The position numbers and the translations under genes are program-made. Positions 7,604 to 16,980 of a DNA stretch of 17,544 nt are shown here, in pieces. Source of the stretch: Clostridia bacterium (GTDB taxonomy: Bacteria; Bacillota; Clostridia; UMGS1810); assembly GCA_017549745.1 (NCBI GenBank), contig JAFYUA010000166.1, positions 1-17,544 of the forward strand, given 5' to 3'. Every line of letters starts with the position of its first letter. Position 1 is the first letter of the stretch. The notes below the pieces were generated by a model that was not told the origin of the DNA, searched no databases, and saw nothing but the letters and a program-made list of their open reading frames with translations.

Positions 7604-10309
7604 ATGAGAAAACTATCATTTTTACTTGTACTTGCACTTGTTTTCTCCACAATGTGTGTAGGCCCCGTATCTGCCTTTGCGGCAAACAATGTGACAGATG
7701 ATATGGCAAACACCTTGCTCGAAGATTTAGGAATTGTGCATAACTTTGATTCTATGAAAGAAGGAATAACAAGAGCAGAATTTACTTCGTTGGTTGTTTC
7801 AGCCATAAACATCGGCAATCTTACAGATACCCATATGTTGCCCTATAATGATGTGAGTGAAGAACACATGTTCTACAGTGCAATTTATGATGCCTATGCA
7901 CTCGGTCTCATATCTTCTGCTTCGGTGTTTGATCCCGATCGAATCATAACCTTTAACGAAGCGTGCAAAATAGCAGTCACAGCCGCTGGGTATGACTTCC
8001 TTGCAAATGCATATGGCGGATGGCCGACAGGCTTTGTGAGTGCAGCAAGCTCCAAGGATTTGCTCGACGGCATATCGGGTAACGGCTTTACCAAGCAAAA
8101 TGCCTACACTCTGATTTATAATATGCTTGGCTGTAAGCTTCCTCTTATGGAGTTTTCCAATGGTGAGGTTCTCTACAAGATAGATTCTGGTTCCACTCTT
8201 ATAGAAAGCATGTGGCATCTTACAAAAATAAGCGCAACCTTTGACGGTGGCCAGTATTTCGGCGGCGAATTCGGCACCGGTGTAGGCTCCGGCAGAGCAT
8301 CAATCGGCGGCACTACCATAAAAAGCGGAGACTACAACACCGACTCGTTTTTCGGTGAATATGCCGATGCATATGTGACCGAAGATGGCATTCTTTATTC
8401 GCTCTATGTGTATACACATGATAAAAAAAGCAACATCTTAACCATTTCATCCAAACAGAATCCTTCTGTTTCAAATCTTGTGTACACATATGAAGAAGAC
8501 GATGACACAATCAAAACAGCCGCCATTGCACCTGACGCTCTTCTTGTGTTCAACGGACATCCGATTAGCTATGATGAAGCTAAGCTTACACCGGCATATG
8601 GTTCGGTTAAGCTCATCAAAAACGGAGGTTCATATAATATAGTTATTGTTGAATCATACAGGCAGATGGTAGTTGGAACGGTTTTTTATGATGAATTATA
8701 CATATCCGATGTATACAATGTTTCAAATGTTTATAAATGTCAAAATGCTGATGGACTCACAGTTTATGATGTTCACAATGAAAAAGTAGATTTTTCTATG
8801 ATTGGAAAATTCAGTGTACTTTGGATATATGAAAGCTTCGATGGCATGAATGATGTAATCATTTTATGTGATGATTTGGTAAACGGTGAGCTTACGGGCA
8901 CAACAGACTCTCACATTGAGATAGATAATGTGGCATATGAAATAACCCCTGAGGCGCGCAGCGCAATGGATAGCACTATATCTATAGGTTCAGTGCTTAC
9001 ATGTTCGGTCAATCCCGAAAGAAAAATAGTCTATGTCAGACTTGCAGGCTCAGCAACAGATACTAATATTGGCTACATAACCTATGGCGCTGTCACAGGC
9101 TCGGGATTTGACAAAGTCCTTTCCATTGAGATTCTCACAACCGACGGCATTCTCAGAACATACAAAGTTGGCAAAAAAGCACTTGTCAACGGTATTTCAT
9201 TGGGCACAGATGCGGACACCCAGTATTCTAAAATGCCTCACGAAGCGAATGTTGCCAGCGTGAAAACGGGTATTGCAGCGTACAAGCTCAATGATGACGG
9301 TCAAATAGCATCCATCAATTATGCCGACAAGGTGTCGGCGGGTTTTGGCGGCACTTATGACAGTCTTTTCCAAAAGCAAACTCTCGATGGTACGACAGAT
9401 GAGTATGTTCGATTTAAAAGCACATACAATTCCATTATCGGCAAAACTTCTCAAAGTCTTTTTGTAACAAGTGATACTCTTCAGTTTATTGTTCCTGCTG
9501 TAGAAGACCGAAGCCTTGCTAATGAAAAAAACTATAAGATAATGAAAGTTGTTCAGTATGCATCAGGCACAGCTCTCACAGGCTATATCAACACCGGCTA
9601 CAGCTTCAATAAAGATACAGTATATTCAGATTACATAGCAAGCACATATAATCTCGGTTCAGTGGGTGGTAATGTTTCCGGTTTGCTTTCAGTTGTTGAA
9701 TCAATATCAAGTGTCATAAATGAGGCGGGCGAACCAGTTTGCAAACTGTCGCTCTGGAACGGACAAAAGAAAAATTTTGTTGTATATTCCGACAAGTTAG
9801 ATTATTTTGATAGTCTTGGCATAAAACCCGGAGATGTTGTTAAAGTAGATTATAATTCCAATAATACTGTCTCAGCCATCATTTTGTTTGCTCACGCAGA
9901 GGACATGACTATGTCACCCAAAGCCAAATTTAATGACGGAAATGTTGTTACCGACGCCACAATAATAGGTTTTACTTCTGAGTTAAACAATTGTGTAGCT
10001 ACCAATAATAGCGGTATGGGTGTGATGGCAAGCTCATATATTTTGATGGGTAAAATATATAATGTTGACGGAGATGTTGTACAACTCATTCCTACGCATA
10101 TTGATCCCGAGAATGTCAATGAAGAAACTGATATATATTCTTTCTCGTTTAAAGCTACACCAGTACATAAATTCAGCACAAAATCACATTCAGTTGAGCA
10201 AGTGGAGGTTTCCTCTCTCAAAAGCTACAAAAATTCAGGAGCTTCCTGTCAGAAAATGGTTATCGAAAACACTTCGGGTAACCTCTGCAGCGGATTTGTT
10301 ATAGAATAG
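7604..10309 (+). CDS. Large secreted SLH-domain protein with unassigned beta-rich body
   Basis: This 901-residue protein starts at ATG 7604, behind ACGGAGGTG. The signal peptide has its cleavage region near SAFA-26. SLH repeats occupy about 30-170: the first carries the canonical ITRAE (T56-R57-A58-E59), the second has YNDVSEEH followed by FDPDRIITFNEA, and the third is degenerate. SLH repeats bind cell-wall polymer, so the protein should be wall-anchored by its N-terminus, the reverse of the gene at 3280. Residues about 170-901 match no family I recognise. They are rich in beta-strand patterns, with recurring segments that alternate a Gly-containing turn with an I-V-rich strand (for example GKIYNVDGDVVQLI and VDYNSNNTVSAIIL near the C-terminus). 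No catalytic motif is evident. A surface scaffold or glycan-capture role is inferred from its place between the binding lipoprotein and the lyases. Confidence 0.85.
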   Translation: MRKLSFLLVLALVFSTMCVGPVSAFAANNVTDDMANTLLEDLGIVHNFDSMKEGITRAEFTSLVVSAINIGNLTDTHMLPYNDVSEEHMFYSAIYDAYALGLISSASVFDPDRIITFNEACKIAVTAAGYDFLANAYGGWPTGFVSAASSKDLLDGISGNGFTKQNAYTLIYNMLGCKLPLMEFSNGEVLYKIDSGSTLIESMWHLTKISATFDGGQYFGGEFGTGVGSGRASIGGTTIKSGDYNTDSFFGEYADAYVTEDGILYSLYVYTHDKKSNILTISSKQNPSVSNLVYTYEEDDDTIKTAAIAPDALLVFNGHPISYDEAKLTPAYGSVKLIKNGGSYNIVIVESYRQMVVGTVFYDELYISDVYNVSNVYKCQNADGLTVYDVHNEKVDFSMIGKFSVLWIYESFDGMNDVIILCDDLVNGELTGTTDSHIEIDNVAYEITPEARSAMDSTISIGSVLTCSVNPERKIVYVRLAGSATDTNIGYITYGAVTGSGFDKVLSIEILTTDGILRTYKVGKKALVNGISLGTDADTQYSKMPHEANVASVKTGIAAYKLNDDGQIASINYADKVSAGFGGTYDSLFQKQTLDGTTDEYVRFKSTYNSIIGKTSQSLFVTSDTLQFIVPAVEDRSLANEKNYKIMKVVQYASGTALTGYINTGYSFNKDTVYSDYIASTYNLGSVGGNVSGLLSVVESISSVINEAGEPVCKLSLWNGQKKNFVVYSDKLDYFDSLGIKPGDVVKVDYNSNNTVSAIILFAHAEDMTMSPKAKFNDGNVVTDATIIGFTSELNNCVATNNSGMGVMASSYILMGKIYNVDGDVVQLIPTHIDPENVNEETDIYSFSFKATPVHKFSTKSHSVEQVEVSSLKSYKNSGASCQKMVIENTSGNLCSGFVIE

Positions 10310-10323
10310 AAGGTGAACCCTTG
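10310..10323 (+). promoter_or_regulatory. Ribosome binding site and TTG start of the first lyase
   Basis: The sequence AAGGTG (10310-10315) lies 5 bp before TTG at 10321, directly after the TAG stop of the preceding gene (10307-10309). The residues that follow TTG form a perfect signal-peptide start (KKT and a hydrophobic core). The next in-frame ATG lies about 115 codons in and would remove the signal peptide, so TTG is the start. The 11-bp gap suggests translational coupling with the upstream SLH gene. Confidence 0.85.
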
Positions 10324-13300
10324 AAGAAAACATTAGTCACACTGTTAATTTGTGCAATTTGTATATCTTCGTTATATACACCATTTGCTTTTGCAGACGC
10401 CTCATCTGTTGAGGGTGCGCTAAAATTTTTCTACGTTGATAATCTGTCGGCGCAGTTGTCTTTTGAATATGAGTGCACCAATTCATCAAATGTAGATGTA
10501 AAGGTAACTAATCTTACTGACGAAAATGTTTTTTATAATGCTACGCATTCCCCCACACACGGAGTTATAGCGGTATATGACATTCCGCTTGTGGGGGAGG
10601 GGAGCTTCCGACTCGAAATAAGTTGCGGAGCCTTACTCTTTAGCCGTGATTTCAGTTATCTTGGCATGGAGTATGTAACAGATTTCCCCTTGGTAACACA
10701 AGATGATGTGTTAAATAAGGTTTCTAAGCTAAGCGGTGCATCTCATCCATATCTTTTTGCCACACAAGAGGAGTTTGACACTCTCAGCCAAACGATACAT
10801 TCAGGAACAGATAGTTATCTTACACAAAGCTATCGTGAGATAAAGGAGACTGCCACAAAATATCTTGGTTCTGCCCCCAAAAGTATTAACCCGGCCGGTT
10901 CATACATCAGTCGAGGATTTTTGGGATGGAAAACAGTGATGCACTGCGCTTTTGTCTATCTTATGGAAAAAGACACAGACAGTGTTGCGGCAGCCTCTTA
11001 TGCTCAAAGGGCATATGATGAAGCAGAGTATTTCTGCTCGCTTGACACATGGGGAACTATTCAGTATATCGACAACAATCAGCTTGCCTTTGCAGTAGCT
11101 CTTTGCTATGACTGGCTATATGATTGGCTCGACGATACACAAAAGCAAGCTTTGACTTCTGCTCTCAAAACCAAACATCTTGATACGGTATGTGATTTGC
11201 TTAATAATCCTGATAGAGAAGAGTATCAAATAACTTTTTACAAGCATTATTTTGGGATATCAAATCATACTGTACTTGACAATACCGCGACCGTGCTGGA
11301 GGCTCTTTCTGTAGCTGATATTTATCCGCAGTTCAGCGCATCGATTATTGCAAAAGCTTTGGGTAATCTTCCAAAGGCCCTTGGACATATTGCTCCCGAC
11401 TCCGGGTGGTATGAAGGTGCGGGGTATTGGGATTTTGCAGGACCTTTTTTAGCACGAATGATTAGTGCGCTGGATTCATCTATAGGCACTTCGTTTGGAT
11501 ATTCACAGCTTCCTATTGTAAAAAATTTCGGATCCTTTCCGTTATATCAGCAATCATCACAAGGACCTTTTGTGTTTTGTGATGCATCTGAGACACTTAT
11601 AACAAGTCCCGAGATTTTTTATTTTGGTATGCTCAATGATGACCTTGCTATGCAAAGCTACAGCTTAACATTAGCACCTGCCGACCCGCTTCTTTGCATT
11701 TGGTATGACCCGGAGCAGAGTTACACCGAATCCGTGGCTTTTCAAAAAGATATGCTTTATCGCAACCGTGACACGGTGACCATGCGCTCAGGCTGGGAGA
11801 ATGATGCACTTTTTGCAGGTATGGCGGTCAATAAGAACGATGCCGAAAGTATGGCACATTTCTATCAGAATTCGGGCACTTTTGTTATTGATGCTCTTGG
11901 TGAACACTGGATTAAAAACCCGGGCAGAGATAATTATTCTTTGCCGCAGTATTCTGTGCCACACAATGCCCCCGATAATCAACGCTGGAAATATTATTTT
12001 TCGCGTGCTGAGGCAAATAGTTGTATCGTTATCAATCCAGATAAATATGGCGGTCAGAATCTTCAGTTTGGTGATATCGTTTCAGGCTTTGATGCATCCG
12101 ACTCTGAAGCTTTTGCATATGCAAGTCTTGCAGGTGCTTATCGTGATGATGTCACATCATACACTCGCGGCATCAAAATGTTTGACAACCGTAGCAAAGT
12201 GCTTGTTAAAGATGAGCTCGAAATCAAAGAGCCCTCTGATGTATATTCTTTTGTGAGTGTGTATCAATCTGACATCAACTTGTTGTCAGACAACACTGGT
12301 GCAATTCTTTCAAAAGGTGACAAAAAGCTGCTTGTCAAAATCAAAGCCAATGACGATTTTGAGCTCTCTGTAATGGATGCAGTTCAGATGGATTCATCTC
12401 TCCGCTATAAGGGCGATGCCACTCATCCTGCCGAACGCGACTGGACTCAGGACTACAAGCGCTTGGCTCTTCGTTTTACCGAGGCCCAAGAGCTTGACAT
12501 AAGCATGATTTTTGTTCCTTTTTATGGAAGCGAGGTTCCTAAGCTATCTTTTGATAGTGGCGATATTTCGCAATGGCAAGTAGCTCACAATGCGAACAAT
12601 CTTCCAAAACTCAGTGAAATATGTGTAGATGGTGAGCCGGTGGCGGACTTCGATGCAAATGTCAATTGTCACAATTTGATTGCTCGTTCATTTTCTCCGA
12701 AAATCACTGCATGCTCTGATGAAGGAGCAGTTACCATCCGCCAGGATACCGGAGGCTATATCATCACTGTCACTTCCGAATCTGGTGTTTCAAACACATA
12801 TTATATAACATTCAGAACTCAAGGCACGGTTGAAGCTGACACCTATATTTCGGGCGGATATTCTGAATACAATAAGAACTATGGTTCTTCTGAATTTGTG
12901 AAGCTCAAACATATGGGATATTCTTCGCAGTTGGCATATTATAAAATAAATCTTGGTGACATTCCTGCCGGCAAACGAATAAAAAACATCAGTCTTGAAC
13001 TTAGTGTCTGCCGTCAAGCGGATTCTGAGTTTGAAGAGCCATTAGGACTTTATCTTGTTGATTACAATTCCTGGAATGAATCTAATATAATGTGTCATAA
13101 AGCGCCGGTTTCTCTCAAATATGTTGGTTCTGGCGATACACCATGGTTCCCGTTGAAAAGCTATAATTCCGATGATGACACATATGCCAATGTCAATCCT
13201 GATGTGACAATAACACACAACTTTGTTCATACTTTACCATTTGGTTACAGTATAGATTCGGGATATGACCTATGCAAAGAAAGACTTGATATAACGGAGT

Positions 13301-13812
13301 TGTATAATAAAGGCGGCACTAATGGTAAGTTGTCATTTTGTATGGCTGTTTCACAAAGACAAAAAAGCAATTGTGATATATATATTGCTTCCAAAGAACA
13401 TCAAAATGTTGAATTAAGACCTCGTGTTCTCATAGAGCTTGAGGATAGTGTCAGCATACCTACTCCCAAACTAATCGACAATGCGCTTTATGAGGGAGGT
13501 TATTCTTATTTTGAAGCATCGCGCATCATCACAATCAACGCGCAGGCTCCTGTTAGAGCGATAGTCTCGGTGTCAGGTGATGCTGCGAATTTCGTTGGTG
13601 GCTCGCTCTATGTTGCTCAGTATAGTGCCAACGGCGAGGTAATTGCAGTAAGTACTAAACCGCTTGGTAAAATAAACACCGACACCGTTTCTGATGCGAT
13701 TACAATTTCACCCGATACAGCCCGGGTTAAAAGTTTTGTATGGAACGCTCAAAACACACCATATACTCTGGCAGATTCGGTCTTCAAGATTGCTTCTGCC
13801 CAATCACAATAA
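10321..13812 (+). CDS. Secreted heparinase II/III-fold polysaccharide lyase with DNRLRE module
   Basis: This 1163-residue protein starts at TTG and has a signal peptide cleaved near AFA-25. An Ig-like domain lies at about 27-115. A heparinase II/III-type alpha/alpha toroid spans about 135-460, with WGTIQYIDNNQ at 244-254, SNH at 314-316 and YEGAGYWD at 364-371. The fold's beta-sandwich spans about 485-735, followed by a cadherin-like beta domain at about 755-835, a DNRLRE module at 837-1042 (W-N-E-S at W918) and the shared C-terminal module ending in VKSFVW (1136-1141). In PL15/PL17/PL39 and heparinase relatives the Asn-His pair (here N315-H316) and Tyr (here Y369) act in beta-elimination of uronate-containing chains. 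The usual metal ligands appear replaced by Y515, N533 and A565. Substrate could be alginate, a glycosaminoglycan or another uronate polymer. It is paralogous to the next gene, with no indel between the Asn-His and EG-Y motifs. Confidence 0.85.
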   Translation: MKKTLVTLLICAICISSLYTPFAFADASSVEGALKFFYVDNLSAQLSFEYECTNSSNVDVKVTNLTDENVFYNATHSPTHGVIAVYDIPLVGEGSFRLEISCGALLFSRDFSYLGMEYVTDFPLVTQDDVLNKVSKLSGASHPYLFATQEEFDTLSQTIHSGTDSYLTQSYREIKETATKYLGSAPKSINPAGSYISRGFLGWKTVMHCAFVYLMEKDTDSVAAASYAQRAYDEAEYFCSLDTWGTIQYIDNNQLAFAVALCYDWLYDWLDDTQKQALTSALKTKHLDTVCDLLNNPDREEYQITFYKHYFGISNHTVLDNTATVLEALSVADIYPQFSASIIAKALGNLPKALGHIAPDSGWYEGAGYWDFAGPFLARMISALDSSIGTSFGYSQLPIVKNFGSFPLYQQSSQGPFVFCDASETLITSPEIFYFGMLNDDLAMQSYSLTLAPADPLLCIWYDPEQSYTESVAFQKDMLYRNRDTVTMRSGWENDALFAGMAVNKNDAESMAHFYQNSGTFVIDALGEHWIKNPGRDNYSLPQYSVPHNAPDNQRWKYYFSRAEANSCIVINPDKYGGQNLQFGDIVSGFDASDSEAFAYASLAGAYRDDVTSYTRGIKMFDNRSKVLVKDELEIKEPSDVYSFVSVYQSDINLLSDNTGAILSKGDKKLLVKIKANDDFELSVMDAVQMDSSLRYKGDATHPAERDWTQDYKRLALRFTEAQELDISMIFVPFYGSEVPKLSFDSGDISQWQVAHNANNLPKLSEICVDGEPVADFDANVNCHNLIARSFSPKITACSDEGAVTIRQDTGGYIITVTSESGVSNTYYITFRTQGTVEADTYISGGYSEYNKNYGSSEFVKLKHMGYSSQLAYYKINLGDIPAGKRIKNISLELSVCRQADSEFEEPLGLYLVDYNSWNESNIMCHKAPVSLKYVGSGDTPWFPLKSYNSDDDTYANVNPDVTITHNFVHTLPFGYSIDSGYDLCKERLDITELYNKGGTNGKLSFCMAVSQRQKSNCDIYIASKEHQNVELRPRVLIELEDSVSIPTPKLIDNALYEGGYSYFEASRIITINAQAPVRAIVSVSGDAANFVGGSLYVAQYSANGEVIAVSTKPLGKINTDTVSDAITISPDTARVKSFVWNAQNTPYTLADSVFKIASAQSQ

Positions 13813-13838
13813 TAAATTGAAAGGAAGGGAATTGTACA

Positions 13839-16800
13839 ATGAAGAAAATTATTTGTTTCATTCTTTCTCTGGGTATGATTTTATCTGCACTTCCTGTGAC
13901 AACATTTGCAGATGAAACCATTCCAGACCCTGTGTCTGCCTATGAAGACACCTACATTTCATCATATATTGAAACCTCTGGTGCGAGAGAAGAACAAGTG
14001 CTTTTGACGGGTTCTGTCTATAGAAGATATGCGCTTATTAAATTTGACATTTCATCTTTTACAGAAAAAACATTCCAAGGAAGCACTCTTGCACTTACAC
14101 TGCGTAATAATGAAGCAGCTTCGAAGCTTTTTCTGTATTCTTACGATGAAAATGCCGAAGATATAATCTCTTCACTCAAAATCATTACGACAGCAACTTT
14201 GCAAGAAGTTGGAAAAGTGCGCAAAGAGTTTGTTGTTTCAGACTACATTTCAGGGCTTATTGCAGAGGGAAAAACAACTGCTTGCTTTGCACTTAAGTCT
14301 GATGCGCGTGTTCTCAGCATTTTTTCATCGGAATATTCAAATGCAAAAGAACGCCCCTCTCTTTATTGCACTGAAGGCCCTGCCTATGTTGAAGGACAGG
14401 TTGACTATGTTTATCCTGATGTGTCCAAAGAAAAGATAAGGGCAGAACTGTCCAAAGCTATAGCAAAAGGTCATCCGCGTCTGATGGCAGACAAAGAGGA
14501 TTTTGATCGTGTTCGCCAGCTTATTGCCGACGGCGATCCTATAATTTGCGAACAATATGCAAAAATTAAAGCTCGTGCCGACAAATTTGTCGATACAGAA
14601 ATAAGGTATTTGCCGGCACCTAACATCTCCTATGTTTCTATAGGTGTCGAGACCAGAAAAGACATAGTTGATTGTTGCTTTATGTATCAGATAACAGGCG
14701 AGGCACAATATGCTGACAGAGCCATCAAGGAAGTAATGTATTATGCAGGTCTTGAGAGCTGGGGAACCTATCAGATGATTGACAACAATCAGGTAGCTAC
14801 CTCTGTTGCCGTCGTATATGACTGGTTGTATGATTATCTAAACCAGAGTGAAAGAGATACTTTGGTTGGTGCGCTCAAGAAATTACACTTGGACACACTT
14901 TACGACATGTTTCTTAATCCTAAAAAAGCTGACTATCAGATAACTCTCTATTTGTTCTATTACGGCGCATCGAATCATACATCACTTGATAATACTTGTA
15001 CATTTAATCAAGCACTTGCAATTGCGGAAGTCGACCCTGATTATAGTGCTTTCATAATGTCTAACTGCCTGGTGAATCTGCAGGCTTGTTTCGATGCTTT
15101 ATATCCTGACTGCGGTTTTGCCGAAGGTGTTGGATATTTTGACAACTTAGGACCATATGTTGCCTATATGCTTTCTTCAATGGAGACTTCTTTCGGCAAT
15201 TATTTGGGACTTGAAAATGTGCCAACAGTTGTGAATATGTGCGATTTTATTCTGTATGCTCAATCAAGCGTCAACAGTACAATTTATTGTGATGCTTGGC
15301 AGATACGCGATCTTCGTCACGAAAAATATTATTTCGGCAAGCTTAATAGAGATGATGCTTTTATGACATATTGTGTCAAAAATGATGATATAGCCTGGCC
15401 GCTGTTTTGTTTGTGGTATGAGCCCTCAATCGACTATTCGGCCGAACTTGACCTTGACCTTGACAAACACTTCCGTAAGCTTGAAATGGGTGTTATGCGT
15501 GACACCTTCGAGGGTAATCAGGAGCTCTATGGCAATATCGTATCCAACGGACCCATCGACAGCGGTCATGACTATACCAATCAGGGAACCATTGCGCTTC
15601 ATGCACTTGGTGAAGAGTGGATTTGTGCTCCGGGTCGAGATAATTATTCACTTGAACAATACTCAAATATTACAGTCAATTCAAAGCGATGGAAATATTA
15701 CTTTTCCCGTGCGGAGGGAAATAACTGCGTAGTTATCAATCCGTCATCACTGCCCGGTCAGGAATTGGATGGTGACTGTAAAATTGACACCTTTGTCAGC
15801 GAGGATAGGGGCGCTTATGCTGTGACCGATTTGACGCCCGTATATAGGAAGCAAGTCAAATCTTATCAGAGAGCTTATGGACTCCTTGACAACAGGACAC
15901 AATTTGTCCTTCAGGATGAAATAACAATGCTTGAACCGTCTGAAATGTATTCGTTTATCAATTTCAGAGATGCAGAGTTTGAAATTACCGAGGACAACGA
16001 TGTTATCGTTTCCAAGGGCAACAAAAAGGTTTTTGTCAACATCATTTCAGACCAGCCTTATGAAGTAAGCATTATGCGTTCTGTTGCTCTTCCTACTTCC
16101 GATCTTGCTCCGGGTGAAAGAAGAATCATCGATATCAAAAAGATAGCAATCCATTATAATAATGTTGATAAGGTGAATCTGCGAGTTGAAATGACACCTG
16201 TCTTTTTTGAAGAAGAAATAGAGTATCGCAACAAGCAAAATGAAATTATCCCGATTGCCGAGTGGCAAATTGAAGAAGGGGAACGCTCTGTTCCTATGCT
16301 CGACACTTTAACCTTTGATGGCAAGACCCCCGAAAACTTCTCACCATATAACAGAGCATATGTCATGGAAGAAGGTAAGCCTCTTCCCGCAAAGGTTGTA
16401 GCAACTGCTGATGAGAGCAGATATAGTGTGTCTGTCACAAAAGACAATGAGGCACAGGTGTGGAAAATTATAGTGAGTGATAAAAACAATCCCGGCAATT
16501 TTAATACATATTGCGTAGGATTACCTCCTGCACAACCAGAGCCTTTGATAATTGATACTTCGAAGCTTAACGAGATCAAAGTCAAGAGTGTGAGAGCAAG
16601 CCATGATGACGGCAATGTTCCTGCCAATACCATTGACGATGACCTTGACACTCGTTGGTCTGCATCAGGCGAAGCCACCATTACATTTGAGCTCGATAAG
16701 GCTACCGCAATTAACTGCATTTCTATAGCTTATATGGATGGAGATAAGAGAAGCAGCTTCTTTGATGTAGAGCTTTCAGAGGATGGCAAAAAGTGGACTG

Positions 16801-16952
16801 CCATCACCGATTTGACTTCATCAGGTGTAACACTTGAGCCTGAGTTCTTTGAACTCAAGGATACCAAGGCAAAATATGTGAGATTGCATTGTTTCGGCAA
16901 TTCGTTAAATACTTGGAACTCAATAACAGATGTTAAGCTCTATAAGAAATAG
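13839..16952 (+). CDS. Secreted heparinase II/III-fold lyase with DNRLRE and F5/8 C (CBM32-like) modules
   Basis: This 1037-residue protein starts at ATG 13839 behind AAAGGAAGGG, with a signal peptide cleaved near TFA-24. Residues about 27-180 form a short DNRLRE-like module (DTYIS and YALIKFDIS patterns). The alpha/alpha toroid spans about 205-525, with WGTYQMIDNNQ at 308-318, SNH at 378-380 and AEGVGYFD at 428-435. The beta-sandwich spans about 545-805, a cadherin-like beta domain about 816-905, and an F5/8 type C / CBM32-like discoidin domain about 908-1037 (DDDLDTRWS, then YVRLHCFG). N379-H380 and Y433 match the catalytic signature of the fold. The canonical metal ligands appear as Y579, A597 and G627. 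Compared with its paralogue 26 bp upstream, the DNRLRE module has moved to the N-terminus and the VKxFVW tail is absent. Expected action is eliminative cleavage of an acidic polysaccharide outside the cell; substrate unknown. Confidence 0.85.
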   Translation: MKKIICFILSLGMILSALPVTTFADETIPDPVSAYEDTYISSYIETSGAREEQVLLTGSVYRRYALIKFDISSFTEKTFQGSTLALTLRNNEAASKLFLYSYDENAEDIISSLKIITTATLQEVGKVRKEFVVSDYISGLIAEGKTTACFALKSDARVLSIFSSEYSNAKERPSLYCTEGPAYVEGQVDYVYPDVSKEKIRAELSKAIAKGHPRLMADKEDFDRVRQLIADGDPIICEQYAKIKARADKFVDTEIRYLPAPNISYVSIGVETRKDIVDCCFMYQITGEAQYADRAIKEVMYYAGLESWGTYQMIDNNQVATSVAVVYDWLYDYLNQSERDTLVGALKKLHLDTLYDMFLNPKKADYQITLYLFYYGASNHTSLDNTCTFNQALAIAEVDPDYSAFIMSNCLVNLQACFDALYPDCGFAEGVGYFDNLGPYVAYMLSSMETSFGNYLGLENVPTVVNMCDFILYAQSSVNSTIYCDAWQIRDLRHEKYYFGKLNRDDAFMTYCVKNDDIAWPLFCLWYEPSIDYSAELDLDLDKHFRKLEMGVMRDTFEGNQELYGNIVSNGPIDSGHDYTNQGTIALHALGEEWICAPGRDNYSLEQYSNITVNSKRWKYYFSRAEGNNCVVINPSSLPGQELDGDCKIDTFVSEDRGAYAVTDLTPVYRKQVKSYQRAYGLLDNRTQFVLQDEITMLEPSEMYSFINFRDAEFEITEDNDVIVSKGNKKVFVNIISDQPYEVSIMRSVALPTSDLAPGERRIIDIKKIAIHYNNVDKVNLRVEMTPVFFEEEIEYRNKQNEIIPIAEWQIEEGERSVPMLDTLTFDGKTPENFSPYNRAYVMEEGKPLPAKVVATADESRYSVSVTKDNEAQVWKIIVSDKNNPGNFNTYCVGLPPAQPEPLIIDTSKLNEIKVKSVRASHDDGNVPANTIDDDLDTRWSASGEATITFELDKATAINCISIAYMDGDKRSSFFDVELSEDGKKWTAITDLTSSGVTLEPEFFELKDTKAKYVRLHCFGNSLNTWNSITDVKLYKK

Positions 16953-16980
16953 TATAAATTAAGAAGTTTTAATACAATGC

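Noticed and set aside
16154..16720. 188-codon minus-strand open frame
   Set aside because: It lies wholly inside the second lyase gene, whose F5/8 C and cadherin-like domains are clear in the + frame; the minus frame has no recognisable protein or upstream ribosome site.
16973..16978. TACAAT as a -10 promoter box for the SGNH gene
   Set aside because: No sequence resembling TTGACA stands 16-18 bp upstream, and A/T-rich hexamers are common in this gap.
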